Notes under the pieces: generated by a model
Database searches by the model: none
What the model was told of the DNA's origin: nothing
What the model saw: only the letters and a program-made list of their open reading frames with translations
Part shown: piece by piece, positions 16,465 through 25,646 of the stretch
Position numbering within the stretch: the stretch's first letter is position 1
How the letters are laid out: every line of letters starts with the position of its first letter
Source: Granulicella arctica
GTDB lineage: Bacteria; Acidobacteriota; Terriglobia; Terriglobales; Acidobacteriaceae
DNA length: 64,000 bases
NCBI RefSeq assembly: GCF_013410065.1
Contig: NZ_JACCCW010000001.1
Location: forward strand, 682,001-746,000
Reading direction: 5' to 3'
Made by a program: the position numbers and the translations under genes

Positions 16465-17283
16465 ATGGACCTACGCCGCTTCTTGCTCGTTCTAACACTC
16501 GCTTCACCTCTTGCGCTACACGCACAGTCCACAGAAGCCGATCTACAATCCCGCCTCATCGGCAAGCCGCTCTACCTGCGCGGATCTTGGCGCGAAGACA
16601 AGCTGCATTTTGACGGCTCCGGAAAGCTCTTGGGCACCTCCGACCTACGTAGCTTTACCCTCTGCGGCGTCGACGTAACCAAGGTTCATCTGAAAAATGA
16701 CAAGCTGTTGCTCGATGCGAAACGCGTAGGACTAGAGCTTAAAGAAACAATGCCAAAACGCGTTGTTCTTCAGGTAGGGACCTTCCATCATCTGCATGAC
16801 GAAGACATGCAAATCACAATTGACCTGCCGCAGGGTGGCGACTACGGAGCTGCATTGGACGCTATATTCGCCGATGGCCTTGCCGACCTCACACCATCTT
16901 TGCCAACATACTGGCAGCCTTACGCTCACAAGACGTTTCTGCCTGCCAACACACTTGCTCCAACCGCGCAGATAACTCCTTCTACCCAGCAACCTCCGAA
17001 GAAGGTCGGCGGTGCCTTCGAACCACCACAACTCTTGAAATCCGCCGATCCTATATTTTCCGACGCTGCACACAATTTGAAGTACCCGGCAGTCATCCTC
17101 ATCGGCCTCATAGTGGAGGCGGACGGTTCAGCCTCGAACCTTAGCCTCGAAAAACCAGCGGGTCTTGGACTCGATGAACAAGCCCTCTACGCCGTGCGAA
17201 AATATACCTTCAAACCGGCCACCGAAAATAGCGTCCCTGTTCGAGTCAGTCTAACAATTGCGGTCAACTTCCAAATCTACTAG
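16465..17283 (+). CDS. Exported protein with TonB C-terminal-like domain, copy 1
   Basis: 272 residues. A signal peptide (about 1-20, HAQS) is followed by a novel N-terminal domain starting SRLIGKPLYLRGSW, a proline/glutamine-rich linker (about 175-190), and a TonB-C-type fold (about 195-272). The latter contains YPAVILIGLIVEADGSASNL and LDEQALYAVRKYTFKPA. There is no N-terminal transmembrane anchor, so it is not a classical energy transducer. The next gene is a paralogue with the same layout, so this is a tandem duplication. This copy is noticeably less GC-biased at third positions than copy 2, suggesting different ages or relaxed selection. Confidence 0.75.
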   Translation: MDLRRFLLVLTLASPLALHAQSTEADLQSRLIGKPLYLRGSWREDKLHFDGSGKLLGTSDLRSFTLCGVDVTKVHLKNDKLLLDAKRVGLELKETMPKRVVLQVGTFHHLHDEDMQITIDLPQGGDYGAALDAIFADGLADLTPSLPTYWQPYAHKTFLPANTLAPTAQITPSTQQPPKKVGGAFEPPQLLKSADPIFSDAAHNLKYPAVILIGLIVEADGSASNLSLEKPAGLGLDEQALYAVRKYTFKPATENSVPVRVSLTIAVNFQIY

Positions 17284-17316
17284 CCACCGTGCCCCCTTTC
17301 ATTCATGTTGAAACCC

Positions 17317-17390
17317 GCAGCCCCGGCTGCTCTTTTCCCTAGAGCTAACCGACCTGGAATGAACACCAAAGCCTTTCATTCCAGCTCTTT
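17317..17390 (+). terminator. Two successive hairpins with T-tracts after TonB-C copy 1
   Basis: GCAGC/GCTGC with loop CCCG is followed by TCTTTT (17317-17336). A longer structure then pairs AGAGCT/AGCTCT and GGAATGA/TCATTCC (17341-17387) and is followed by TTTTCTC. Both resemble intrinsic terminators in series. Confidence 0.6.
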
Positions 17391-17442
17391 TCTCTCCAAC
17401 GGCATCCCCGAACCCCTGCATGGGCGTCCAACCTAGCAGACA

Positions 17443-18285
17443 ATGCGTACCTCTACGAAGTTCGTACTCGCCGCCCTCCTTGCTCTCCCCGTGGCCCTTT
17501 CGGCCCAGTCCTTCCAGCCGAATCTCGAAGCCCGTCTCATCGGCAAGCCGCTCTATCTCCGTGGCTTCTGGAGCGCCGACGATCTCCACTTCGACGGCTC
17601 CGGCAAGCTCATCAGCCCATCCGAGACCACGGCCTTCACCCTCTCCGGCATGGACGTCACTAAGGTCCAGCTCCACGGCGACGGCCTCGTCATCGACGGC
17701 CGCCGCGTCGGCCTCGAGCTCGAGCAGAAGGACGCCCGCGCCCGCGTCCCCCTCCAGACCGACCCCATGCAGCCCAACAGCGACGAGCCCATCCACATCG
17801 AGATCGCCCTCGCCCCCGGAGCCGACTACAGCAAAGCCCTCGACGCCATCTTCGCCGACGGCCTCGCCAGCCTCACGCCCTCCCTGCCGCCCTACTGGCA
17901 GGTCTACGCCAGCCGCAACTTCCTCGCCCCCGGCGACGGACTCCCCATGTATCCCAAAAAGGTGGAGAAGGCGATCGACAAGCCCATCCGCAAAGGCAAG
18001 GACACCATCCTCCGGCCCACCCTCGCCCACTCCGTCGCCCCCGACTACCCCCAGGCCGCCCGCAACCTCCAGTACAAGGCCAGCGTCGTCGTCAGCCTCG
18101 TCGTCGGCAAAGAGGGCAATCCCACGCACCTGCAACTCATCCGCCCCGCCGGTCTCGGCCTCGACGAGCAAGCCATCGCCGCCGTCCAGCACTACACCTT
18201 CAACCCCGGAACCCAAAAGGGCAAACCCATCCCCACCGACCTGAACGTCATCGTCGTCTTCGGCGGCGCTCAACCTCCCCTATAA
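17443..18285 (+). CDS. Exported protein with TonB C-terminal-like domain, copy 2
   Basis: 280 residues and clearly paralogous to the upstream gene. It shares the N-terminal ARLIGKPLYLRG, the central LHFDGSGKLIS and DVTKVQL, and the C-terminal LGLDEQAIAAVQHYTFNP. A signal peptide covers about 1-21 (ALSAQS). The linker between the two domains is shorter in proline than in copy 1 but rich in lysine (PKKVEKAIDKPIRKGKD). Without a membrane anchor the role is unclear; the family is common in Acidobacteria. The stop codon overlaps TATAAT, a possible -10 element for the cupin gene. Confidence 0.75.
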   Translation: MRTSTKFVLAALLALPVALSAQSFQPNLEARLIGKPLYLRGFWSADDLHFDGSGKLISPSETTAFTLSGMDVTKVQLHGDGLVIDGRRVGLELEQKDARARVPLQTDPMQPNSDEPIHIEIALAPGADYSKALDAIFADGLASLTPSLPPYWQVYASRNFLAPGDGLPMYPKKVEKAIDKPIRKGKDTILRPTLAHSVAPDYPQAARNLQYKASVVVSLVVGKEGNPTHLQLIRPAGLGLDEQAIAAVQHYTFNPGTQKGKPIPTDLNVIVVFGGAQPPL

Positions 18286-18286
18286 T
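18281..18286 (+). promoter_or_regulatory. Possible -10 element of the cupin gene
   Basis: TATAAT overlaps the stop codon of TonB-C copy 2 and lies 19 bases before ATG 18306. The cupin gene also has GGGGAG at 18291-18296 as a ribosome binding site. Confidence 0.35.
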
Positions 18287-18305
18287 TTGCGGGGAGCCTA
18301 CTGAA

Positions 18306-18638
18306 ATGCCGCTGAAGCTCATCAAAACTGACACCCCACCCGCAACCCACCCAGGTGCAGGCATGACCCGCCAGGTCCTCGCCTACTCCGACCAGCTCAT
18401 GCTCGTCCGCCACCGCTTCGAAAAGGGCTGGATCGGCACCCCCCACAGCCACCCCCACCACCAGCTCGTCTACGTCCTCTCCGGCAGCATCCGCATCATC
18501 GCCGATGGCGAAGAGGCCATCGCGCAAGCCGGCGACAGCTTCGTCGTAGACGGCAACGTTGAACACCAGGCCTTCGCCCTCGAAGACGCCGAAGTCCTCG
18601 ACGTCTTCACTCCCCACCGCGAGGACTACGCCCTCTAA
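18306..18638 (+). CDS. Cupin domain protein
   Basis: 110-residue single-domain cupin. Motif 1 is visible as GTPHSHPHHQLVYVLSG, with three histidines and a possible metal-binding site, and motif 2 as GDSFVVDGNVEHQAF. The substrate is unknown; similar proteins bind small ligands or act as dioxygenases or isomerases. The ribosome binding site GGGGAG is ten bases upstream. It is convergent with the following membrane protein gene, with only a few bases between the stops. Confidence 0.85.
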   Translation: MPLKLIKTDTPPATHPGAGMTRQVLAYSDQLMLVRHRFEKGWIGTPHSHPHHQLVYVLSGSIRIIADGEEAIAQAGDSFVVDGNVEHQAFALEDAEVLDVFTPHREDYAL

Positions 18639-18649
18639 TCTCCTCCGGA

Positions 18650-19597
18650 TTATGCAATGAGCCGCGCATCAGCAGTCAGCACCCAGCTAACAATTGCGCC
18701 CAGGAGAAGATCGCACCCCAGCGTCTCCCAGAAGTGGCTGTGCGCTATAGAAGCAGGCATCAGCGGATTTGGCAGGAGCAGCACAAAGCTCCCTACTCCA
18801 AATAGCGCCGCGACGATGCCCGCAGTTTCAATTCTTCGAGTGTTCAACATCCTGATCACGGGATACGCAAACAGCACCCACAGGAGTCCTCGTCCGAACT
18901 GGAATGGCAGCATCCACGGTGTTCCCGTCACGACAGAGAGGATTTGCTGGTAGAAGCTCTTTAGCTCCATTGTTCCGGCGTAGTACAGCCGCAGGTCGGG
19001 ATTCTGCCAGGCCACGTAATATCCGAACAGGTAATAGAGCACCACATACACAAGGGCGAGAATGACAAAACGGGCCACCTGACTCTTCAGGGTAAGCCCG
19101 CGCTCAACGTGCGGCTGCTCAGGCCCGCGTATCTTCCCCATGATCAGTACTGCCAGTGGAACAAACAGAAGCGCGACGATCGCTCCCATCACGAAGAGTT
19201 TCTCGATCAGTCCGGGTGGCATCTTCCCGCGCAAGTATGCGATGGTTTCGATCTGGCTGATACATGTCATCAGGCCATAGAACGTGAAGACCAGCGCCGC
19301 AATCAACTTCAATCCACGCCAGCGCGACCTCTGGATGATCCACGCAATCACCGCCGAAACCAGAAACGTATAGACCAGGAGTGGTCCGAGCAACGCAGCG
19401 GCCTGTTGCGCCTGAGACGTGGGAGTTGACACCGCCTGAGCCGAGGGTAACGACGCTTGTGCAGTTGGAGTGGCCGCCTGAGCCGAAGATACCGGCGCCT
19501 GTGCCATGCCAGCCACGTTACTGGCAATCATGAAAGCAATGATCAGAACCACAGTGAGGACAACGACCCGTACCGCGAACACGGCTACAGCCTTCAT
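18650..19597 (-). CDS. Multi-pass membrane protein of unknown function
   Basis: About 315 residues from ATG 19597. The frame stays open to 19699, but the extra residues are polar and lack a ribosome binding site. An N-terminal hydrophobic segment is followed by a low-complexity Ala/Ser/Gln/Pro/Thr stretch (about 32-70) containing repeated SAQA-like units, then six or seven transmembrane helices. No enzyme or transporter motif is recognised. The C-terminus WVLTADARLIA is short. There is no operon partner, as the upstream gene is 165 bases away. Confidence 0.65.
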   Translation of the reverse strand: MKAVAVFAVRVVVLTVVLIIAFMIASNVAGMAQAPVSSAQAATPTAQASLPSAQAVSTPTSQAQQAAALLGPLLVYTFLVSAVIAWIIQRSRWRGLKLIAALVFTFYGLMTCISQIETIAYLRGKMPPGLIEKLFVMGAIVALLFVPLAVLIMGKIRGPEQPHVERGLTLKSQVARFVILALVYVVLYYLFGYYVAWQNPDLRLYYAGTMELKSFYQQILSVVTGTPWMLPFQFGRGLLWVLFAYPVIRMLNTRRIETAGIVAALFGVGSFVLLLPNPLMPASIAHSHFWETLGCDLLLGAIVSWVLTADARLIA

Positions 19598-19762
19598 TGC
19601 GTACCTGCCTCTCGAAGTGCGTGCTTCGAGATCAAGAATGACCCCGCATCCGCGCAACCCACAGTGGCGAACGTCACCAATCGAAATGACACGTGTCATC
19701 CCTGCTGAAGCGTCAACGCGATGAGATGTAGCTATCCCACATCGAGCAGGACGCCCAACCCA

Positions 19763-20503
19763 TCAATACCCCTGATCCGCCCGAACCGCCGTCACCTTGT
19801 TCTTCACAAACGTCACCGCCATCGGCTTCCCAAGGTTGGAGTACACCACCATCCGGTTCCCATAGTCGTTGCTCGTGCTCTTCGACACCTGCCCCAGCGC
19901 AAGCTGCACCTCACGCTCGCTCATCCCGTTGATCACGCGATGCTCGTCGATCGCCTTCCACACATCCGGCCCCCAGTACTTGTACAGCTCATGCGGGTCG
20001 TCGTAGAAGAAGATCTCGTCGATATAAAAGGTGTAGAACTTCCCCTCTTTGTATCCCACCGGCACCGCATACTCCGTCGTCGGCGAGTCCGACTTCGGCA
20101 GCGTGAACACCAGCAACACATGCCTGTCGCCTGCCGGAATCCGGAACGCCGCCTTCTTCGGCGCAACCTGCTCAAACGCATCCTTCACCACCAGCGGAAC
20201 CGCCGCCAGCAGGATGCCCTTACTCTTGCTATAGTCCGCGTGATGCCCCGCATACGCGTAATAGTCCATCTGCCCACCCGCCGACACCCACAGCGTCGAG
20301 CCCTTCAAATCCTTCGCATCCTCCAGCGACGACTGCAGCTTCTTCTTCAGATACACCAGATCGTCATCGTCGATCTTGGCCTCCTGCTTCACTACCGGCG
20401 CCTCCGGTGCATTCCGCTCCCGATAGACCATCCAGCTCCGAACCCCGGCGACCAGCACCACCAACAGAGTCGCCCCAATCGCTGCCTTCTTGCCATTCTC
20501 CAT
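19763..20503 (-). CDS. Membrane-anchored protein with BamE-like C-terminus
   Basis: About 246 residues from ATG 20503, which has GGAGG five bases upstream. One N-terminal transmembrane helix (about 6-22) is followed by an acidic linker and a soluble domain. The last 50 residues, NGMSEREVQLALGQVSKS to the C-terminus, show the pattern of the SmpA/OmlA (BamE-like) fold: G-M-(S/T)-x-x-(E/Q)-V-x-x-x-L-G followed by strands. Function is unknown. It follows the MFS gene (start 21884) in orientation but not closely, so co-transcription is not assured. Confidence 0.65.
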   Translation of the reverse strand: MENGKKAAIGATLLVVLVAGVRSWMVYRERNAPEAPVVKQEAKIDDDDLVYLKKKLQSSLEDAKDLKGSTLWVSAGGQMDYYAYAGHHADYSKSKGILLAAVPLVVKDAFEQVAPKKAAFRIPAGDRHVLLVFTLPKSDSPTTEYAVPVGYKEGKFYTFYIDEIFFYDDPHELYKYWGPDVWKAIDEHRVINGMSEREVQLALGQVSKSTSNDYGNRMVVYSNLGKPMAVTFVKNKVTAVRADQGY

Positions 20504-20546
20504 ACCGCCTCCAGACCCGCACATTCACCAGCCCAAGTTCACCAGT

Positions 20547-21884
20547 CTAGTTCACCGGCTCCGCAATACTGTGCTCCCAGTTCGCTTCCATCAAACTCTC
20601 CGCCGTCAGCGAATCCGCATTCCGCAGCCGAGGAAACAACACCGCAGCCGACCCGGTCACCATCATCGACCCAAGCCCGCCAATCACCACCGCACGCACC
20701 GCACCCCACCAGTGCGCCGTCAACCCGCTCTCGAACTCGCCAAACTCATTCGATGCACCAATGAACAACCAGTTCACCGCGCTCACCCGCCCGCGCATCT
20801 CCGGCGGTGTAGCCAACTGCAAAATGCTCGACCGGATCACCACACTCACCATGTCGCTCGCGCCAATCGCCACCAGCGCCACCAGGCTCACCCATATACT
20901 CCGCGACAGCCCAAACACCACCGTCGCCGCACCGAAGAGCCCGACACACGTCAGCATCTTTCGCCCCGCGTGTCGTTTGATCGGCTTCACCAACAGCAGC
21001 AGCGACACCACCAGCGCACCCAGCGAAGGCATCGCCCGCAGCAGCCCCAGCCCGCGCGGTCCCGCATGCAGAACGTCCGTAGCGAAGATCGGCAGCAGCG
21101 CCACCGCTCCTCCCAGCAACACCGCAAACAAGTCCAGCGAGATCGAGCCTAACAGCAGCTTCGCACGCCACACATACTCGAGCCCAGCCAACATCGTTCG
21201 CACGCCAAACGCTTTCTTCTCCGCCAGCGTCACCCTTGTCCTTATCATCCCGACCAGTACCAGAAAACCCGCCAGCATCACCATCGTGAAGGCATACACC
21301 ACGCTCGCGCCGCTCCACCGAGCCAGCACGCCCGTCAGCGGTAGCGTAAACAGCAGCCCGCCCACAGCAGGGCCAGCAATATTGGCAATCTGGAAGATGG
21401 TCGCGCCCCACGTCACCGCATTAACGAAATGCTCCTTCGGCACCAGACTCGGCAGCATCGCCGACGACGCCGGTCCGCTGAACGCCCTGCCCATCCCGAT
21501 CCCCACCAGCACCGTATAGATCGGCCAGATCCTGTGCCCGTTGCCACCCGTCCCATTCAAAGCGAAATGCAGCAGCCCCGCCGTGCACACAAACTGCACC
21601 GCATAACAGATCAGGATGATCCAGCGCCGGTCGTACCGGTCCGCCGCATGTCCCGCAGGCAGCACACAGAATAGCCCCGGCAGAAACAACGCCAGCCCCG
21701 TGTACCCAAGGTCCAGCGCCGAATGTGTAATCTGATACACCTGCCACGCCACCGCGACCGACTGCGCCTCAGCCCCCAGAATCACCAGCAGCCGTGCCGT
21801 CTGGTACAGCCGAAAATCCCGCGACTGAAATGCACTCCCCGCCGTCGACTCCAACGCCGCCTTACTACTAGCACCCTCAGACAT
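20547..21884 (-). CDS. MFS transporter (EntS-like exporter family)
   Basis: 445 residues with about 12 hydrophobic segments. An N-terminal cytoplasmic tail precedes SRDFRLYQTARLLVILG. The loop between helices 2 and 3 has AGHAADRYDRRWI, the MFS motif A (G-x-x-x-D-R-x-x-R-R). The overall pattern is that of the MFS_3/enterobactin exporter group (EntS-like). The substrate is unknown. The TolC-family gene lies 0.65 kb upstream in transcription order, separated by a small membrane protein gene. There is no membrane fusion protein nearby to complete a tripartite pump. Confidence 0.85.
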   Translation of the reverse strand: MSEGASSKAALESTAGSAFQSRDFRLYQTARLLVILGAEAQSVAVAWQVYQITHSALDLGYTGLALFLPGLFCVLPAGHAADRYDRRWIILICYAVQFVCTAGLLHFALNGTGGNGHRIWPIYTVLVGIGMGRAFSGPASSAMLPSLVPKEHFVNAVTWGATIFQIANIAGPAVGGLLFTLPLTGVLARWSGASVVYAFTMVMLAGFLVLVGMIRTRVTLAEKKAFGVRTMLAGLEYVWRAKLLLGSISLDLFAVLLGGAVALLPIFATDVLHAGPRGLGLLRAMPSLGALVVSLLLLVKPIKRHAGRKMLTCVGLFGAATVVFGLSRSIWVSLVALVAIGASDMVSVVIRSSILQLATPPEMRGRVSAVNWLFIGASNEFGEFESGLTAHWWGAVRAVVIGGLGSMMVTGSAAVLFPRLRNADSLTAESLMEANWEHSIAEPVN

Positions 21885-21922
21885 ATCGATATGGTTTCAT
21901 ACTTCCGTGAAGAACATGCAGC

Positions 21923-22483
21923 TCAATCCAGACGCGAAGACAGCAACCCACCCTCATCGCGCCTCGGCTCACCCCAATGGTCCGAGTGAATCGGCTTACA
22001 GTCCCTCATGTCCAGGAACCCACTCCTGTTTATAACGCTAGGCGTCACCGCCTGCCGCAATCGAAACACCGTCTGCGGAGGGAACGTCACGATATAAACA
22101 AAGGCACCATGCAATCCATGCTTTCCCCAAATAATCAGAGAGACCATGCAAACTGCATACATCGGCCAAACTATCCACTTCCAAATCCGACTCGACAGCA
22201 ATGAACGCACCGGGGCAAGCTCACCCTCTGTCCACACATCGTCCATCAGTCCCCGTTTGAAGCGTTTCTCGGCACGCCACCAGATCAGGACACCGCAGAC
22301 AAAAGGACCAAGAAACGCTATCAGTCTCAGCCGGTTCGCCCAAAGGATCGGCCAGAACCCGCATCCGCTCGCATACAACCGAGGAATAGGAAGGAAGCTC
22401 AAAAACCATACGCTCGCTGCCAGCGACGCACCCGCAATCGCCCACGCAACAAGGTGCATCGGGTTCGGCCTACGCTCCGCCAT
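21923..22483 (-). CDS. Small membrane protein of unknown function
   Basis: 186 residues with four hydrophobic segments (about 8-30, 42-62, 95-118 and 125-140) and a charged cytoplasmic segment between segments 2 and 3 (WWRAEKRFKRGLMDDVW). No family is recognised. The start ATG 22483 has no ribosome binding site, but TATGAT on the same strand ends six bases upstream. It lies between the MFS and TolC-family genes. Confidence 0.6.
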   Translation of the reverse strand: MAERRPNPMHLVAWAIAGASLAASVWFLSFLPIPRLYASGCGFWPILWANRLRLIAFLGPFVCGVLIWWRAEKRFKRGLMDDVWTEGELAPVRSLLSSRIWKWIVWPMYAVCMVSLIIWGKHGLHGAFVYIVTFPPQTVFRLRQAVTPSVINRSGFLDMRDCKPIHSDHWGEPRRDEGGLLSSRLD

Positions 22484-22489
22484 GCCCGC

Positions 22490-22495
22490 ATCATA
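22490..22495 (-). promoter_or_regulatory. Candidate leaderless -10 element of the 22483 membrane protein gene
   Basis: TATGAT (minus strand) ends six bases before ATG 22483, and no Shine-Dalgarno is present. Confidence 0.45.
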
Positions 22496-22530
22496 CCCCT
22501 ACAAGCTGGACCAGCTCTACCGAAAGCAGA

Positions 22531-23997
22531 TTATTTCCCCAGATATTCGCGGTAACGCGTCTCCACCACACCCGTATTCCGAGCCAGCGTCAGCTTCGCG
22601 GTGTTGTACTGATACAGCGTCTCGACCAGCCGTGTCTGCGCTCCCGCCAGCGTCGCCTGAGCCTGCACCACCGGAAGATTGTCGTCCACACCCGCCTTGA
22701 AGCGATCGGTCGCGTCGTCAAGCACCTGCTGCGACAACGCAACATTGCTCTTCGCTACCGACACCAACTGCTGCGTCGACTCGACATCCAACATCGCCTC
22801 GCGAATCTGCTCGTCGATCGTGTCCCGCAAGCTGGCAATCTGCTGCCGCAACCCGATCATCTGCGACGACGCCACCTCGCGCTCACCGCGGAACTCCGCC
22901 TCATGGAAGATCGGAATACTCACCTGCCCCTGCGCCGTAAAGTCTCCGTGATACAGCCCATGCGTCATGCCCAGCACGCCATAGAAGCCGCCAAACGACA
23001 CCGTCGGAGCATATTCGTACTTCACAGCCTTCTCCGACCGCTCCGCCACCTCCAGCTCCGACAGCAACTGGAGATAGTCCTTCCGCCGCGTATACGCCAG
23101 GTCCCGAGCCTGCACCAGCGGCATCGCCGTCATCTGGTCAAACGGCACCGGGTCCGTCAGCCTCAGCTCCTGCCCCGCCGGAAGCCCCATCAGCCGGTTC
23201 AGCGCGATCTTATCCTTCGCGAACGCATTCTCGTCGTTGATCAGCACCTGTTGCTGCTGCTGATACGCAACCCGCGCCCGCAGCACATCCAGGTTCGTCC
23301 CCACGCCAGCCGCATGAGAGTCCACCGCCTGCTTCAGCACCACCTCGTCTGCCTTCAGCAGCGCCTGCGCATTGCTGATCTGCGACGAATCCGCCAGCGC
23401 CCGCAGATACTCCGAACCCACCGACAACGCAACACTGCCACGCGCGTTCAACGTCGCAAACGAAGCCGCATTCACCGCCTTCTGCGCCGACCGGTACAAG
23501 TAATACGCCGGAACGTTAAACAGCTGCTGATCCACCTTCAACTGCGCACTCGTCGTATCGACCTTCACGATCGTCTTAAAGTCGGTAAGCCCAAACTCCG
23601 CCAACAAAGATGGCTTGAAGCCCATCGCCGCCAGGTTCACTTCCTGCGTCCCGGTCGAAAGCTTCGCCGTCACCGAGGGCAGCAGCGCATTCCCCACCGT
23701 CAGCACCTCGCCCTTCACCCGCCGTTCGTTCTGAACTCCCAGCTCAACCTGGAGATTCCGCTTCAGCCCCAGCGCAATCGCATCGTCGATGCTCAGAGAA
23801 AGCGGCCCATCCGTCTCCTTCTCTACCACCACATCGCCCGCCAGCTTCGTCACCGGCGCAGTCGCCGTCAACACGCCCGCCGCTGGTGTCGGAGCCGAAG
23901 GCAGGCCGGAGGCATCCTGCGCCTGCGCGCTGAAACCCACCATCCAGCACAGTACCGCCATAGCGCAAACCGTCTTGTGTACCCAATGTCTCTGCAA
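22531..23997 (-). CDS. TolC family outer membrane efflux protein
   Basis: 488 residues. The N-terminus has a signal peptide (to about 26, ending SAQA). The rest is the two-repeat coiled-coil plus beta-barrel layout of TolC, with LSIDDAIALGLKRNLQVE as the usual first helix and repeated Gln/Ala-rich helices. The outer membrane channel presumably serves a type I or RND-like exporter. The only possible start giving a full signal peptide is TTG 23997, without a good ribosome binding site, so the start is uncertain. No inner membrane pump or adaptor is adjacent. Confidence 0.85.
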   Translation of the reverse strand: MQRHWVHKTVCAMAVLCWMVGFSAQAQDASGLPSAPTPAAGVLTATAPVTKLAGDVVVEKETDGPLSLSIDDAIALGLKRNLQVELGVQNERRVKGEVLTVGNALLPSVTAKLSTGTQEVNLAAMGFKPSLLAEFGLTDFKTIVKVDTTSAQLKVDQQLFNVPAYYLYRSAQKAVNAASFATLNARGSVALSVGSEYLRALADSSQISNAQALLKADEVVLKQAVDSHAAGVGTNLDVLRARVAYQQQQQVLINDENAFAKDKIALNRLMGLPAGQELRLTDPVPFDQMTAMPLVQARDLAYTRRKDYLQLLSELEVAERSEKAVKYEYAPTVSFGGFYGVLGMTHGLYHGDFTAQGQVSIPIFHEAEFRGEREVASSQMIGLRQQIASLRDTIDEQIREAMLDVESTQQLVSVAKSNVALSQQVLDDATDRFKAGVDDNLPVVQAQATLAGAQTRLVETLYQYNTAKLTLARNTGVVETRYREYLGK

Positions 23998-24168
23998 GGA
24001 ATCGTTCTCGCGCTCTTGAAAATCGCCTGCTCACCGCAGGCCAACATCTGCATCTTTCTGTATTAGAGTGCCACGGGCACCCGCAGGTTGCGAAATCTAT
24101 TGATCGTCCGAACATCGCCCACAAACATCGCCAGCCCACCCCTCGGCTAAAATACAAACCACAACCCT

Positions 24169-24840
24169 ATGCGTCTGACCTCTATGACCCGCCTCGTCCT
24201 CATCGCCGCCCTCCTCGCCTGCCTTCCCGCAGCCACCCCAGCGCACGCGCAGCTCTCTGCACCGCCCAACACCGCCAATAACTTCCGCGATACCTCCATG
24301 GTCAGGGCACCCGCTGGAGCCAGGGTCGCCATCTACGAGTTCGAAGACCTCGAGTGCCCCGCCTGCTCCCACGCCTTCCCCATCGTCCACGCGGCCATCG
24401 AGCACTACCACATCCCGCTCGTCCGCCACGACTTCCCCCTCAAGATGCACATCTGGAGCTTCGACGCCGCCGTCACCGCCCGCTACATCCAGGACAAGAT
24501 CTCCCCCAAGGTAGCCGAGGACTTCCGCAGAGATGTCTTCGCCAGCCAGTCCGGAATCGCCAACAAGGATGACCTCCAGAACTTCACCCGCAAGTGGTTC
24601 CAGAATCACGGCCAGAACATGCCCTTCGTAGTAGACCCCAGCGGCCTCTTCACCCAGGAAGTCAAGTCCGACTACACCCTCGGCGAGCGCATCGGCCTCA
24701 CCCAGACCCCCACCGTCTTCGTCGTCACCCAGAAGAGCTGGACCCAGGTCACCGACATGAACTACCTCTACCAGACCATCGACGCCGCGCTTGCCCAGAC
24801 CAGCGCGCCCGCCGCCACGCACACCCACGCCAAAAAGTAG
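24169..24840 (+). CDS. DsbA family thioredoxin-fold protein
   Basis: 223 residues, exported (signal peptide to about residue 27, AHAQ). The active-site motif is C63-P-A-C66 in FEDLECPACSHAF, with the cis-proline loop TQTPTVFVV near residue 185, as in DsbA/DsbG-type disulphide oxidoreductases. CPAC is not the classical DsbA CPHC, so redox behaviour may differ. ATG 24169 and ATG 24184 are both possible starts. TAAAAT at 24148-24153 would give a very short leader without a ribosome binding site. A strong intrinsic terminator follows, so the gene is a single transcription unit. Confidence 0.88.
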   Translation: MRLTSMTRLVLIAALLACLPAATPAHAQLSAPPNTANNFRDTSMVRAPAGARVAIYEFEDLECPACSHAFPIVHAAIEHYHIPLVRHDFPLKMHIWSFDAAVTARYIQDKISPKVAEDFRRDVFASQSGIANKDDLQNFTRKWFQNHGQNMPFVVDPSGLFTQEVKSDYTLGERIGLTQTPTVFVVTQKSWTQVTDMNYLYQTIDAALAQTSAPAATHTHAKK

Positions 24841-24857
24841 CGACACCCATACAAAAC

Positions 24858-24890
24858 AACGGCAGCCCACGCGGCTGCCGTTCTCTTTTT
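24858..24890 (+). terminator. Intrinsic terminator after the DsbA-like gene
   Basis: Perfect 10-bp stem AACGGCAGCC/GGCTGCCGTT with a five-base loop, followed by CTCTTTTT. Confidence 0.9.
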
Positions 24891-24912
24891 AAACCAATGC
24901 GAAACAGTTACC

Positions 24913-25521
24913 TCACTCCCCAACCCACGGCGCAATCCGCACCGACCCCATCACCGACTCAAACTCTCCACGCAGCCACTTCCACCGCATTGGCGCAAGC
25001 GGCTTATCCGCCGTATCCGGACTATGGCTCACGATCACCGTCTCGAACAGGTAACATCGCCCCCGCCGGTACGCCGCCACAATCTGATGGCTGTCCTCCG
25101 CTCCCGCAATCGAGTACGTCGCCTCCAGCTTCTCCGCCCGTCCACCATTCCACGTCGTCTCGACCGGCCGCTGCGTCGCATCCGCACCCTGATCCACTGC
25201 CGCAAAACACTGCGCCTCCGTCTTCGCCGGACTCACCCCATACGAAAACGCCCCCGCCTCAAAGTCCGTCCCCTGGTACGGCCCTTTTCCCGCAAAGTTT
25301 CCTTCAAGCGTCACCACCGCAACCGCCTTCGACGAGAGCGCCACCCGCAGCTTCGCCGTAGCCGCATCGTCGTCGCCATTGAGTGTCCACCCAGCAGGAT
25401 ACGAGAAGCTCACTCCATCTCCTCGATCCACATACGCCCTGCGCATCACCTCCGCCCCGCAAGGCAGAGTCGTCGCAGCCATCAACACAACCGCTACCGT
25501 TCTTCGTCCCATCCAATCCAT
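24913..25521 (-). CDS. Exported protein of unknown function
   Basis: About 202 residues with a signal peptide (to about residue 23). The mature part contains GDGVSFSYPAGWTLNGD, a pattern seen in PsbP/DUF1795-type lipid- or cofactor-associated folds, and a C-terminal MRWKWLRGEFESVMGSV. The family assignment is tentative. The start is ATG 25521 or the codon before it. It follows the radical SAM gene by 120 bases, with a bidirectional hairpin between them, so it is probably transcribed separately. Confidence 0.55.
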   Translation of the reverse strand: MDWMGRRTVAVVLMAATTLPCGAEVMRRAYVDRGDGVSFSYPAGWTLNGDDDAATAKLRVALSSKAVAVVTLEGNFAGKGPYQGTDFEAGAFSYGVSPAKTEAQCFAAVDQGADATQRPVETTWNGGRAEKLEATYSIAGAEDSHQIVAAYRRGRCYLFETVIVSHSPDTADKPLAPMRWKWLRGEFESVMGSVRIAPWVGE

Positions 25522-25590
25522 CAAAAGCAGTCCTACCTCGTCACAAAGATCAGGAAGTCATTCCCGATATACGATGCACAATCTCCACGC

Positions 25591-25626
25591 AAAAGAAGCC
25601 ACCATCGATGGCGGCCTCTTGTTTTA
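25591..25626. terminator. Bidirectional hairpin after the radical SAM gene
   Basis: AAAAGAAGCC-ACCATCGATGG-CGGCCTCTTGTTTT: the stem has one mismatch, with an A-run on the left and a T-run on the right, so it could act on both strands. Confidence 0.65.
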
Positions 25627-25646
25627 AAACTTTTTGCTTATTTTCT

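Noticed and set aside
20547..23997. Complete tripartite efflux pump (MFS plus TolC)
   Set aside because: No membrane fusion (HlyD-like) protein is present, and the two genes are separated by an unrelated membrane protein gene with its own candidate promoter.
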